Shown here: in pieces, positions 23,328 through 34,465 of the stretch
How the letters are laid out: every line of letters begins with the position of its first letter
Numbering within the stretch: the first letter of the stretch is position 1
Assembly: GCA_033297075.1 (NCBI GenBank)
Contig: MU858086.1
Coordinates: 180,521 to 244,520 of the forward strand
Reading direction: 5' to 3'
Source of the DNA: Rhypophila decipiens
Lineage: Eukaryota > Ascomycota > Sordariomycetes > Sordariales > Naviculisporaceae
Length of the DNA: 64,000 nt
Translations under genes and position numbers: made by a program
Notes under the pieces: model-generated
Seen by the model: only the letters and a program-made list of their open reading frames with translations
What the model was told of the DNA's origin: nothing
Databases searched by the model: none

Positions 23328-24152
23328 CACCCAAACCATTTAACTTTCCACTAGAACGGAGATATGAACAGGTACCGGGCGCTGGTTATACGGATGAAAG
23401 TTGCGCCCTTTGCAGATTTAACATTATGAATTAGTCATAACTGAGACTGGGGGTCCAAGTTAACTATCTGCGACAACTAATGTTTATTCACAAGCTTAAA
23501 CGGGAGCGAGCTAAACCGCCGTGCATGCTAACGGTATCAACTTTAAGCGGACATGTTTGCATTTAGCTATGAGTGTCGCCGTGCTGTACACGTATAAAGC
23601 TGTAAGTACCCCCCACAGCCCTTGCGCCCAAGGGGAGTCAGATTTAGTTTTCTCGTGTAGATCTACCATACGACTTTGTTTACTCAGGTTTCTGTATCAG
23701 GGGCCCGGGCTATGGTCTGGTCAAGTGGGGCGTTGGCAATAGTGACAGACCTTGCAGCATTATGGTGTTCCACGGTATATTCGGGGAAACAAGTTCAGGA
23801 CAAGCTGATAATGGGATTCTTTTCATTTGCCTGGGCCCTCAGATGTCCTATCAGATATTTTGTTGTCATTTCTATTGAAGAGAAACCCGTCATGTCAATA
23901 TGCTGCAGTGCCAAGCCGCCTGTCACAATGCTTCTGGAGCGAGGTACCCCGTACCCCGTAGCCCAGAACGGGTCGAGAACGGGAACCAGACGAACCACTA
24001 AAACACCGGACGAGAGGTGACGTCACTCGTTCCCGCCGGCAGCGCTTGCATCTCGCATTGAAGACCGACCCAAACCCTTGGGACAAGTCCTGATAGTATA
24101 CCGTCGACCGTCAAAGCCCGTCCCAATTAGTGCTTACCGGTCGCCATGAACC
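23328..24152. other. intergenic region, MCU promoter
   Basis: 3' flank of the regulator and promoter of MCU. It contains a CRE palindrome (separate entry) and a short GTACCCC duplication at about 23943-23960. Confidence 0.5.
24017..24026. promoter_or_regulatory. CRE-like palindrome (bZIP site) upstream of MCU
   Basis: GTGACGTCAC is a perfect 10-bp palindrome holding the full CRE core TGACGTCA at 24018-24025. It lies 127 bp upstream of the MCU start codon. Atf1/CREB-type bZIP factors bind this core; a link to MCU control is inferred from position only. Confidence 0.5.
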
Positions 24153-25673
24153 ATGAACACAATCACCGTATTACCGCGCACTCTCGCAAGAGTACGGATA
24201 TCATTACAGCTTCCCCGTATAGGTGAAACATTGCCGCGATCGCGCTGTTTCTCGACAACATGTCGCGCATTCCAGCAATCACAAAACAAATACGACGTCG
24301 AAGCCAGGAAGCTAAGCCAGAAAAGCCTTGACGAGCACGAACAAGAAGTCAAAGTCCGCCAGCATCAGGTACAGAGACCGTGGCATCGCCAGGACGCCGA
24401 CAAACCGCCCGTCGACGACGATGGTAACACTTCAGATGAGCCCCTCACCAAGGGTAAGTGCATCCATGCTGGGTGCGCACGACGACTAAACCACGCCTTA
24501 CGTCGTCGGGCTTGGACATAACTTTGTTGATGCGATGAGAATGCTAACTGCCCTCCCCCCCTAGGAAAACTCCTCACGACGCCAACACGGCTGCTCAAGC
24601 TGATCCTTCCCCTCCCCATCGCGGTCGAAAAAGACAAGTCAAACAACAGCAACACGGACTACGGTCGATCAATCTCGTCCAACGACACTATCCAACCACT
24701 AGCTTTGCTCGTCCATCCCCAACAGCCCCTTTCCTACGTTGAGCGATTAATACAAGCCGAGTTACCACCGGTATTGGAAGATGGCAAAGAAAAGATCCCC
24801 AATGTCTATTTCCGGGCCGAAGATACAGAAGATCACAGCAGCAAGTCAGGAAAGAAATCAGGAGACGACGGCGGCCGGAAAAACGTGGCGTCGTACTCGG
24901 GGCTTGGTCACAAAGGCCCAGAGCGCTCCGACAAGAAATGGGTCCGCTGGAGCAGTAGTACTGAGATGGGCGACTTCATCCGCGACGCGGCGCGTGGCCG
25001 GGAGTTCGCCATCGAGGTGGAAGGGTACGACTTCGAGATGCGGGTCGGTGTGCCCTCGTTCGGCGACCGGACATATTACATGCGCGCACGACTGCGCAAG
25101 ATGAGCAGCGAGATCGATGCGCTTGCCAAACTGAAGAAAGAATGCGACCTTCTCGCCCACCGGGGCGCACATCGAATCGCCAAGGCTGGATTCGCTGCCT
25201 TGTCGGGGTGGTGGGGGGTCGTGTACTATATTACTTTCCACACGGAGTATGGGTGGGATTTGGTGGAGCCGGTGACGTACCTAGCCGGACTGAGCACCAT
25301 CATGGGCGGTTATTTGTGGTTCCTCTACATCAACAAGGACCTGAGCTACCGCGCCGCCATGAACGTCACGGTATCCAAGAGGCAACACGCCCTGTATGAG
25401 GCGCGGGGTTTGAACATGGAGAGATGGGACCAATTGGTTCAGGAGGCCAATGCACTGAGGAGGGAAGTGCGCGCGATTGCGGTAGAGTATGACGTTGATT
25501 GGGACGAGGCAAAGGATGTCGGCGAGGACGTAAAGGAGGTGCTGGACGAAGAGAAAAGCAAGAGCGGCGAGAAGTCGGCCGAGAAGGAGAAGGAGATGGA
25601 CGAGGATCTGACTAGGAAAGATAATAGGAAGCGCGACGACGACAAAGATAGCAAGAAGGATGGAAAGGACTAA
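24153..25673 (+). CDS. mcu: mitochondrial calcium uniporter pore subunit (MCU)
   Basis: Two exons, 24153-24453 and 24565-25673 (intron 111 nt, GTAAGT donor, CTAAC branch, CCCTAG acceptor), give 469 residues in matched phase. The N-terminus is Arg/Ser-rich without acidic residues at first and contains [10 protein letters not shown], a typical mitochondrial presequence. The uniporter domain follows, with a coiled-coil stretch ([20 protein letters not shown]), a first membrane helix at about 309-327, the pore signature WDLVEP at 331-336 (the fungal form of the WDIMEP selectivity filter) and a second helix at about 337-355. A second coiled coil and a strongly charged Lys/Glu/Asp tail of about 60 residues end the protein. 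It conducts Ca2+ across the inner mitochondrial membrane into the matrix. Some fungal MCUs work without MICU/EMRE partners; none is visible nearby. Confidence 0.95.
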
Positions 25674-26587
25674 GAGGTACAGCCTCCATGATGGAGCGAT
25701 ATTGATACATCACTGTAGATGAGACTAGACGAGGATAAACAAATTTTCGAACGCGCCACAAGCTAACGAGACCTTTGGTGAGCGCCCATGACCTCAGGGA
25801 CCTCGGTGAGTAATTCACCGGCTTTGGTGGTGGTTTGACAGGATGTGATAACTTGATATCTGGGAATCCAGAGATCAGATGAGAATGTGATATCGGGGTT
25901 GAGTTCTTACGTGTGCACTCGTGGCATTGGCTCCCAGCCTCCCACTCTGCTCCGAACCATTGGGTATTCCGGGTCGGCCGCCGTTGACCGGGCGTTCTCG
26001 GCTTCCCCGCTCTCAGCCCGGTCACAGTGGGGTGATCCACAGTCTGGGCAACCCGTGGCGGGAGCTTGGACACTATGACGATAGTGCACTAAAAGCAGCA
26101 GATGGAAGCACCTTTCCCGGTCAGGATACCCCTCCATCCTCCCCACCATCAAGCCGCAGCTGTCAAGAACATGCAACAATCACCCTTCATCGCGCCACAC
26201 CGATACAGTCGGGACCGGCCTTCTAGAACGTCTTGTGGAAGCTGACGGGATCATCAGATTAGAGCTTTCCGGGGTTGTTGATATTCTTTCTAGGCCATCG
26301 AGACCTTCCACCATCTCGGGGAACCTGCGTCATTTTAAAGGAAGGCAGCCCCACTCCCAGATCCCCTCACAATCAATATCTCTGAACTGCTTGTCAACTC
26401 CTCGAATGCCACTGGGCAATCTCATATGAACTACCCCGCGAAGCCTCCACTCGGGGCAAACTGTCTCGTGCTTGCTTCACGATTATAACTGGAACCAATC
26501 CATTCGAGTCGCTGCCAACCGTGAGACATTGCCAGGCGTACCCCCCAAAAACGCTACCGACCAAGACTTCAATGTTGTGTCTCCTCA
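25674..26587. other. intergenic region
   Basis: 3' flank of MCU and 5' flank of the acyltransferase gene. Nothing recognisable beyond short shadow ORFs. Confidence 0.5.
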
Positions 26588-28262
26588 ATGGGGCCGCAGA
26601 TTATTCGATTGCCTGACGGGCGCGACATTACTGTTACGCCCGTCTTCGCCGGTCTCTTCTTCAAGGCCAACGATCTCAATACGCACCACAATGCCTTTCC
26701 CATCGGCTGGACCATTGTTATACACACCGAGGACGAGCGAGCCACCAACTGTGTCAGCGAGAATGACCACGATCACGACGGCATGGATGGAGTCGCCTCC
26801 TCGCCCCAGATTCATTCCTACACGCGACCGACCCTACACAATGACAGCCTATTTATCTCGTCCGTATCCAACCCTTCGAGCAACGACTTCAAGCCCGCGG
26901 CCAGTCCGACCCGGCAGATAGCCATGATGCTATGGGTCACGCTCTACTGGTACTTTCACCAACCGCCACCGCCGACCACCATCACCACCGAATCCTCCAA
27001 ATACACGCCGTACAGCGGCCGTCCCCGGGGCGAGTGGCGCATTCGCATCAAGCGAGATGGCGTCTTGCGCGGCAGGAACCTGATACCCAAGCTGGAACGC
27101 ATGGGCCTGATCGCCTCGATGGACTCGGCCGTCGGCACTGCGCTCGAAGACACAGATGATGCCTGGGCCAACATGTTCGTTTCGCGCCAGATGTTCTGGC
27201 AGACGCCCGGCCGCCTCTTTCTCTTCTCCCTCCAACCCAACACAGACAAGATGCGCTCCTACCCCGGATCGCCTGTCACGAGCCGACCAGGTTCGCCCTC
27301 GGCTTCAGGATTTGGTGCTAAAGCTTCCCCGAGCGGCGGTCTTCTGCCAACATCAGTCCAGTCTCCATTCAGCCAGCTCTTTGACGGTAACGGTGACCTT
27401 CCTGGCGCGCCGCCTCCGGTTTCTCTTGCCAGCATGCCGTCCTTCCCCATCGGTCCCTTCTTCTCGACATCCCACTTGCCCACCTACTATCCTCCTCCGC
27501 CCCTCCAGTACACCATCACGAACCACGTTCGCCATCCGCTCCGTCCGAAACCACCCCGCATGGGCGAGGTCTTTTACACTCGCTTCGTGCCCTCGGTCGG
27601 ACAGTATCTCTCCTTCCGCGTCGCCTCGATTTCGTCGAACCCCGTAGCCTACCTGGGGCCCGTTGGCCCCAATCCGCCACCCCAGAAATGGTCCACAAAT
27701 CTGTGCAACATGAGCGATACCGAACTCATCGAGGCCTGGCATTCCAACTCGCGCGTCTCTGCTTTCTGGGGCGAGTATTCTCCCCAGTTCCTGATCAACA
27801 GCCTCAAGAGCAGACACAGTTTCCCAGCGATTGGCATGTGGGATGGCGTTCCCTTTGGCTATTTCGAGCTGTATTGGGTGAAGGAGGACATCCTCGGGCG
27901 ATATATAGGCGGTGCCGAGGCAGACGACTGGGACAGGGGCTGCCATGTCATGATCGGCGAAGAGTGGGCTCGCGGCCGGGTCATGAGCTGGTTGACCAGT
28001 TTGGTGCACTGGGCCTTTTGTGCCGATTATCGCACCATGAGCATGTGCATGGAGCCGAGAGTTGACAATGCGAGGTATGTTGAGCTTTGTTCTTCAACTA
28101 TTGTCCAGCCAATCATAGCAATGTACTGACTGTACCTCTCACAGATTTATCCAACATTTAGAGTATGCTGGGTTTGTCAAAGAGAAGGAGGTAGCCTTCC
28201 CTCACAAGCAGGCTTGGTTTGGACGACTGAAGAGGGAGACTTGGGAAGGCCCGGCCTTATAA
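26588..28262 (+). CDS. siderophore N5-hydroxyornithine acyltransferase (SidL/SidF type, IucB/AlcB GNAT family)
   Basis: Two exons, 26588-28074 and 28145-28262 (70-nt intron, GTATGT...CACAG), encode 534 residues. The C-terminal half is an AlcB/IucB-type GNAT acyltransferase: FWGEYSPQFL, the long element FGYFELYWVKEDILGRYIG, the acyl-CoA-site-like CHVMIGEEWARGR, and MCMEPRVDN, whose EPR-DN core is the family hallmark completed across the splice site. Such enzymes transfer an acyl group from CoA to N5-hydroxyornithine, giving the hydroxamate used for intracellular ferricrocin (acetyl, SidL) or extracellular fusarinine-type siderophores (anhydromevalonyl, SidF). The protein ends in ...GPAL, not a clear peroxisomal PTS1, which leans towards the cytosolic SidL role. 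No siderophore NRPS or ornithine monooxygenase is next to it, as is usual for sidL. The proline/serine-rich middle is poorly conserved in type. Confidence 0.85.
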
Positions 28263-28711
28263 GCTCCAAGATGCATGATTCTGGACTCGAAGCAATGAAT
28301 AATGATGTTAATGGTGTATGATTGTAATCGTCGGGCGACTAGACTGGGCTTCGGGTGTGGCTAACTGCTTTTGACGGAGTTATTGCTGTGTCTGTTGACT
28401 GACTATACCTTGGCGATGGAGTCCGTGTCAGCCCCTTGCCAATTTTGCGAACCTTTTCGGAGAAGCTTTCGAGCGGGCTCTAAAATTTTCTTGTTCTTTC
28501 TTCTCCTTTTCTGAGTGGTTGAGCTTTGCCGGCAGGTTACCAAGGTTTCTCTCTTCGCGATGGCGTTTTGTCTCAACCTTGTAAGCTGGAATTGTGCATG
28601 GATTGCCACCTAACTGCCTGCTCAAACCTTGATTTTCGAAGATATACATTGTTCAGCACCGTTTTCTACATTTGTCTTTTGTTGGTACTCACCCTTGCTA
28701 ATCTTTTCTCC
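28263..28711. other. intergenic region
   Basis: 3' flank of the acyltransferase gene and a pyrimidine-rich leader (about 28480-28520) before the small gene at 28712. Nothing else seen. Confidence 0.4.
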
Positions 28712-29125
28712 ATGAACTCTTTGATTATTGACATGATGCCTGACTCAGGATCTAAACATCTCGAATATCAGGTTACAGATAATGGCAGGCAGTCGAAAAT
28801 GACTGTTGAAATGAGTGCAGAGGACACTTTCGACAAGATCTTGGGCATACAAAAGAGACACCTTCCCAAGGAGTTCCAGCAATACTTCCTCGACAACGAC
28901 ACCATTCTCTTTGCTCGCCATACGCCAGCCAGGCCCGTCGAGGCGGATGCACGTATTGTTGTTCCTTGGAACGAGCAACATCTTGGGTGCAACTTCCGCA
29001 TCGTTGATCGGAACTGTGATGGTCTGCTTTGGTTCTCTTCACAGCTTGCTCACTCTCCCTCGAATTCGAATGCTCTCGGAGGGCAAACGGACGGTGATGG
29101 TCGAGGTCATGAGTTTTGTTACTGA
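28712..29125 (+). CDS. small hypothetical protein
   Basis: An open frame of 137 codons from ATG 28712. The frame is open further 5', but that part is pyrimidine-rich leader-like. The stretch MSAEDTFDKILGIQKRHLPKEF through WNEQHLGCNFRIVDRNCDG has C-rich third positions and a credible globular composition. The last 25 residues (Ser/Asn/Gly-rich) look less coding, so the 3' end may be wrong or contain an intron. No signal peptide, membrane segment or known domain is recognised. It could also be an exon of a larger gene. Confidence 0.4.
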   Translation: MNSLIIDMMPDSGSKHLEYQVTDNGRQSKMTVEMSAEDTFDKILGIQKRHLPKEFQQYFLDNDTILFARHTPARPVEADARIVVPWNEQHLGCNFRIVDRNCDGLLWFSSQLAHSPSNSNALGGQTDGDGRGHEFCY

Positions 29126-29886
29126 ACGACTTTTCAACATTGGGCATCAGTGCTGATTACTCACGTCAGCTCTCTCTCTGCTTCCCTTCATTACTTGAGA
29201 ATAGTTAGCGTTGTCGTTGAGTAAACAATAGATATCATTGACATGGCCCGAGACGCCACGCCTTCCACTTTGAGCTTAGCTCAAGATGCCGGTAAATAAA
29301 GCGAAACGGGGGGCAGCTAACTTGCAAATAACAGACACCACTCATATATAAAGACATGCCGGGTGACACGGGACATGCGTTTTAATACCACGCATGCTTC
29401 CGACCGCTACAAGAGAGTGGCCAACAGACTCGCATATGGCAGGTGCTTGTTTTTGCTCATATAAATTGCATCCAGACCCCCGCCAATCCTTCAACACACG
29501 TCCCGGGTCCTGCCGTGCCCTCGTCCCCGCATCCCCGGAGTGTGATGATGGTATAACAGGACCTCTCTCACGGTTGGTCGAAGCTTGTCTCTGTAATTCA
29601 CACTGCAGAGCCCGCATGTAACGTTGAACATAGCCGAGGGGAAAGATTGGTGGCGGAGGATAGCGTTGAACATGACGGGACAATCCACACTTTGCAAAAA
29701 GAACGGCCTTCCTGATAAGGAGCCTTTCGCATGGCATGGTGGAACATGAGGAGATACAATTCTCCCCATGGGGTAAACTCTGTACGGGCCATCATTCTTG
29801 CATGCTGCTCAAGAGGACTCCAGGTTCCGGGTCGAGAGACTCCACGTACCAAGAGCACTAGAAGCTGAAGTTGCCAAACATCCATC
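29126..29886. other. intergenic region, OPT promoter
   Basis: Upstream of the oligopeptide transporter gene. Only short shadow ORFs are seen. Confidence 0.45.
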
Positions 29887-32630
29887 ATGTCGGGCAACTT
29901 GAAGACCAACCCGGAGCCGGTTATTGCGGCCGACGACGGCGATGAGATTGCTTCACCGTCATCGGACCGGGACCCGGAAAAGACCCAATCCGGGTCCGGC
30001 ACCAACACCTCGCGCATCGGCGATCAGATCCCGCACGAGATGCTCGAGGAGCTGGCCCCCAATGGCGAAGGCGAGTACATCCTGGACAAGATCAACAACA
30101 TGACCGAGGAGGAGGCTCTGGCCATCATCCAGGAGTCCCTCGTCTTCCACTCGGACGACTGGAACTTCCCCTCCGAGATGCGAGAGCGCATGAAACGGCT
30201 CTTGGAGCTCGGGCCCAAGGGGTACGGCGAGTTCTACGACCGTGACCTCCGCATCGACGCCACCATGATGCGGTACTCGTCCCCTTACCCAGGAGTGCGA
30301 GCCGTGGCCGACCCGTTCGATGACAGTAGCATCCCCATCGAGACGATCCGGGCGTATTTCCTGGGCATCGCATGGGCCGTCATTGGCACCTTCATGTCGA
30401 CCTTCTTCAACAGCCGCTTTCCAGCCATCGGTCTGAATGGAAACGTCATCCAGATTCTCTTGTATCCCTGTGCCAAGTTTCTTGTTTGGGCCCTTCCAGA
30501 CTGGGGCGTCACCCTGTTTGGGGTACGACACTCGCTCAACCCGGGCCCGTGGACGTTTAAAGAACAGATGTTTGCGACGATTACATATAATATTGCTATT
30601 TATACGACCAATTCCTATGGCATGGTCAGTGAGCCTTCAAGTTACTCTGCCAGCGCCCCATGTACAGCTGCTGATATGACAGATTCGTACAGATCTTGGT
30701 CCAGAAGCTGGACGTCTACTACGGCCTCCACTACGTGACCTTTGGCTACCAGCTGATGCTCACCCTCTTTGTCCAGCTCATGGGGATGGGTTTTGCTGGC
30801 TACCTGAGACGGTTCAGCGTCTATCCCGTCAAGGCTCTGTGGCCAACAATTCTTCCCAAGATCGCCATGAACAGAGCGCTGACCCGTCCGGAACCCAAGG
30901 AAAACATTTACGGCTGGACAATTTCCCGGTACAAATTCTTCTACCTCTGTACTCTCGGCATGTTCTTCTACTACTGGCTGCCAGGCTACCTCTTTACTGC
31001 GCTGGCCACCTTTAACTGGATGACCTGGATTGCTCCCGAGAACTTCACGCTGGCCATCCTGACTGGCTCAAACCTTGGATTAGGCCTCTTCAACCCAATC
31101 ACCACCTTTGACTGGAACATCGCCACTTCTTCCTATGACGCTCTTGCCCTCCCGTTCTTCAGCACCTGCACGCAGTATTTCGGGGGCATCCTGGGCGGTC
31201 TCATCATCCTCGGAATCTACTACTCCAACATGAACTACTCGGCCTATCTGCCCATCAACTCGTCATCGGCCTTTGCAAACGACGGCAAACCCTACGTGGT
31301 GCAAAAAGTAGTGGTAAACAACAAACTCGACGAGAAGCTATACCAGTCTTACTCCCCGCCCTTCTACTCGGCAGGCTACATCCTTACCGTCGGCGCAAAC
31401 TTTGCCTTTTACCCAGTCTACTTCCTCTACATTATGGTGAACCAGTGGGCCACGGTCGGAAAAGCGTACGTCGATTTCTACAAAGGTCTCCGCTACGGCA
31501 AAGGAAACTACGAAGGCGCCATGGATGTGCACTCCCGGCTCATGGCAAAATACCCCGAAGTGCCAGACTGGTGGTTCCTCGTCATTCTCGTGGGGGCTAT
31601 CGTTGTATCCGTCATCTTTCTCGAGATCTATCCGCTCGACACGCCCGTCTGGCTTGTCTTTCTCATGATAGGCATCAACCTCGTCTTTGCCGTTCCCTTG
31701 TCGTTCCTTTCTGCCACGACCGGGACAAACCTCGGACTAGGCGCCCTTATCCAGGTCATAACAGGTTTCATCCTCCCCGGCAACCCCAACGCCTTTTTGT
31801 TCTCTCAGACCCTGGGATCATGGGCTCTGGCCGGGTATGGGGACAATTACGTCCAAGACCAGAAGATGGCGCACTACGTCAAGATCCCGCCCCGCAGTGT
31901 CTTCAGGTCTCAAATCGGCACGATAATCATCACCTGCTTCGTCGCCGTGGCCACCCAGAATTTTATCCTGGAAAACGTAAAAGGTCTCTGCACGCCTACC
32001 CAGGCGTCAAGATTCACCTGCGCCAACGACGGGAACCCGCTCTACGCTTCTTCGCTGATGTGGGGTCTTCTCGGGTCCAGGCGGATGTTTGACTCGCTCT
32101 ATCCGCTGTTCAAGTGGTGTTTCCTTATCGGTACCGGCATAGCACTGCTCTTTCTCTTTGGCCAGGGCTATGGGCCCAAGTACCTGCCCTCTTTCCGAGA
32201 CAAGGTCATCAAGCCGCGCCTTTCAGAACGAAGCTTTGCTTTCCTGGACAGGACAGTCTTTCGCCTGGTGGCTTCCTTGTTGTGGCTAAATCCCATTCTA
32301 GTAATCCAGGGAATCCAACACTGGGCGCCCTCCAACATGTCGTACAAGACACCGGGCTTCATCCTGTCATGCATCTTTATGTACTGGCTCCCCAGACATC
32401 GACTAGCCTGGTGGGAGAAGTACAACTACGTCCTGAGCGCGGCCTTGACGGCGGGAGTGGCGATTAGTGCCCTTGTCATGTTCTTTGCTGTGGGGTACAA
32501 CCCCGTCAAGCTGGACTGGTGGGGGAATAAAGTCTCTTGGACGGGTGTCGATGGGAGAGGCACGGCGGGGATTCTGGAGATTCCAAAGGAGAGAGGGTAT
32601 TTTGGGCCTGAGAGGGGAAGTTTCCCCTAG
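29887..32630 (+). CDS. oligopeptide transporter, OPT family
   Basis: Two exons, 29887-30624 and 30693-32630 (68-nt intron, GTCAGT...TACAG, phase 0), encode 891 residues, a usual length for fungal OPT proteins (PF03169). The soluble N-terminus (about 130 residues) is acidic. The membrane part starts near IETIRAYFLGIAWAVIGT and contains the family motif SLNPGPWTFKEQ plus many hydrophobic helices, ending with the conserved aromatic tail ALVMFFAVGYNPVKLDWWGN. OPT carriers import tetra- and pentapeptides or glutathione at the plasma membrane by proton symport. The substrate here is unknown. A siderophore role is not implied by the nearby acyltransferase, since OPT and siderophore carriers are different families. 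Confidence 0.93.
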
Positions 32631-33238
32631 GCGGGAGGGACTTTTTCGTCTTGAGTACATTGCTTTCGCTGTGTGGGCTTGAATTACCATCGCCTTCCTT
32701 TGTTTCTTGAGTTGGGACTTTGTACTACCTCGTATCGGATATGGTCTTCTCTTCGAGTAATGCATTTGTTAGTCAATTTCTGTACGCATGTGTTCTTTCT
32801 TGTCCATGTCAAGTTGATACGAGCCTCAAGCAAAAGTAAACAGCGAAACGAGGATACCAACAAGGGCTAAGAGACAGCATTACATAGCGTTGGAATATGC
32901 TATTTACGTCCCATGAAGTTTTTATAGATGTAACCCAGTTGCTGGCGGCTGGCAGAGAACACGGTCATAACACTTTAGAAGAACCAACACTTGACAAAAA
33001 TAGCATACCAGAAAAAATGAGTTACTGAGCCAAAGAGACGTACTGGCAATGGATTGGGTGAGTGGTCCGGATAAAGGCAAGTTATGTATATCCAGAAACT
33101 CATATGGGGCGGGACTTTAGAGTTTGCCGCTCGATAATCTATTACCGAAACCGCGGCTAGAAAAGTTCCAGAATGCCCAGGACGGACGGTTCGGCAGCTT
33201 GGTGACGTGCCAGAGCAGAACTCGGTGTGCACATGTCT
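32631..33238. other. intergenic region, LPMO promoter
   Basis: Region between the OPT gene and the AA9 gene. One GGCTAA hexamer (32865-32870), the core bound by XlnR/Xyr1, lies about 370 bp upstream of the LPMO start; a single hexamer is weak evidence. The lower part is AT-rich. Confidence 0.35.
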
Positions 33239-34366
33239 ATGAAGATGGTTTTCTGTGCTTTGCCTTTGCTATTATCTGTAGGGTCTGTCCCCTTGATAAC
33301 AGGTCACTGTGAGTCAGTCTCACATACAGAGGAAACCTTGACTATGTAACTGACCTGGTCCGGGTACATACATGCAGATGTCTTCAGCCGCTTCATGTTT
33401 AACAAGACTGTCACGGAGCAGTGGGAATATGTCCGGTTCGTAACATATCGGCGCAGTTTGCCCAATCCCTAACCCTCAAGTGAGACTGACGCACGTAAAC
33501 AGAAACATCTCCATAGGCGAAGCCGCCGACTCGGGGCTCTGGGACCAGTACATGCCCCTCTACGACATCTACTCGGAGGATATCCGCTGTGGTCGTGGTG
33601 CCTGGGTCTCGGGAGGCGAGACAAAGACTGCGAGAGTCGTTGCGGGAGATGAAGTTGGGTTTGTTGTGGGGCGTAGTGCTGATGAAGTGAGTGTGTGGTT
33701 CACGGACCTACCGTCCTCGAGTCTCAATCCGCCAAAGGTATGCTCGATGTTGTTTGTTGATACTGGAACTAATGGGAAGAACAGCCCCTAGAGCCATACA
33801 TAATCTACCACAACGGCCCGGGGCAGGCCTACCTCTCCAAACATGAACCTCTATCTTCCGCGTCTTCGGCAGAAAAGGACGCAGACCTGTCTTCATACAC
33901 AGGCTCCGGACCGTGGTACAAAATCGCCAGTCGCGGAGCATTGAACGACACGTGGTGGATGACCCGCGATCAGACCGGCATGAACTTCACCATTCCCAAG
34001 ACGACTCCTCCCGGTAACTATCTCCTTCGTGTGGAGCACCTCTATGTTCGACCTTGGTTCAACATGACGCAGTTTTATGTTGCTTGCGCTCATGTCGAGA
34101 TTCTCCAGCCGCAGACGACCGGCGCAGGCACAGATTCGTCGGTGAAGGTCCCGGGGGATGAGTACATGGTCAACTTTCCTGGGGCCTATGATTTGAACGA
34201 TGAGGGTGAGTCAGCTAGCTATGTACTCGTTGGTTTCGGCCTAGACCCCGTTGTTGACTGGTCTGAACTCATCATAGGTATCCTTGTCCAAGAACACATC
34301 TACGAGTGGCCGAACAGCGGCCTGTTGCAGTACAAGGCCCCCGGGCCGCCAGTGTGGACTGGATAG
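33239..34366 (+). CDS. AA9 lytic polysaccharide monooxygenase
   Basis: Five exons: 33239-33308, 33378-33435, 33503-33737, 33785-34205 and 34278-34366. All introns are GT-AG (69, 67, 47 and 72 nt) and phases match, giving 290 residues. A 22-residue signal peptide (MKMVFCALPLLLSVGSVPLITG) is followed directly by His23, the residue that must be N-terminal in the copper histidine brace. HYVF and EQWEYVR match the AA9 start. The second brace His is in IIYHNGPGQAYLSK, and the axial Tyr in QFYVACAHVEI. DIRCGRGAW and the C-terminal PGPPVWTG are also typical. Secreted, it cleaves cellulose or other beta-1,4-glucans oxidatively with a co-substrate (H2O2 or O2). No CBM1 is present. An in-frame ATG at 33233 is an alternative start. 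The gene converges on the SRR1-like gene 99 bp away. Confidence 0.92.
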
Positions 34367-34465
34367 TTAGGTAAAGGGCTTCACTTTGGCTAACGACTGT
34401 CGCTATTGAGAATACACAATAATGATGCCTGATCGCACAACTTCTTTACACCGAGATGCCCCTGA

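Noticed and set aside
27353..28009. 218-codon minus-strand frame
   Set aside because: Antisense shadow of the siderophore acyltransferase gene.
31445..32092. 215-codon plus frame inside the OPT gene
   Set aside because: Alternate-frame shadow; the OPT frame carries all membrane motifs.
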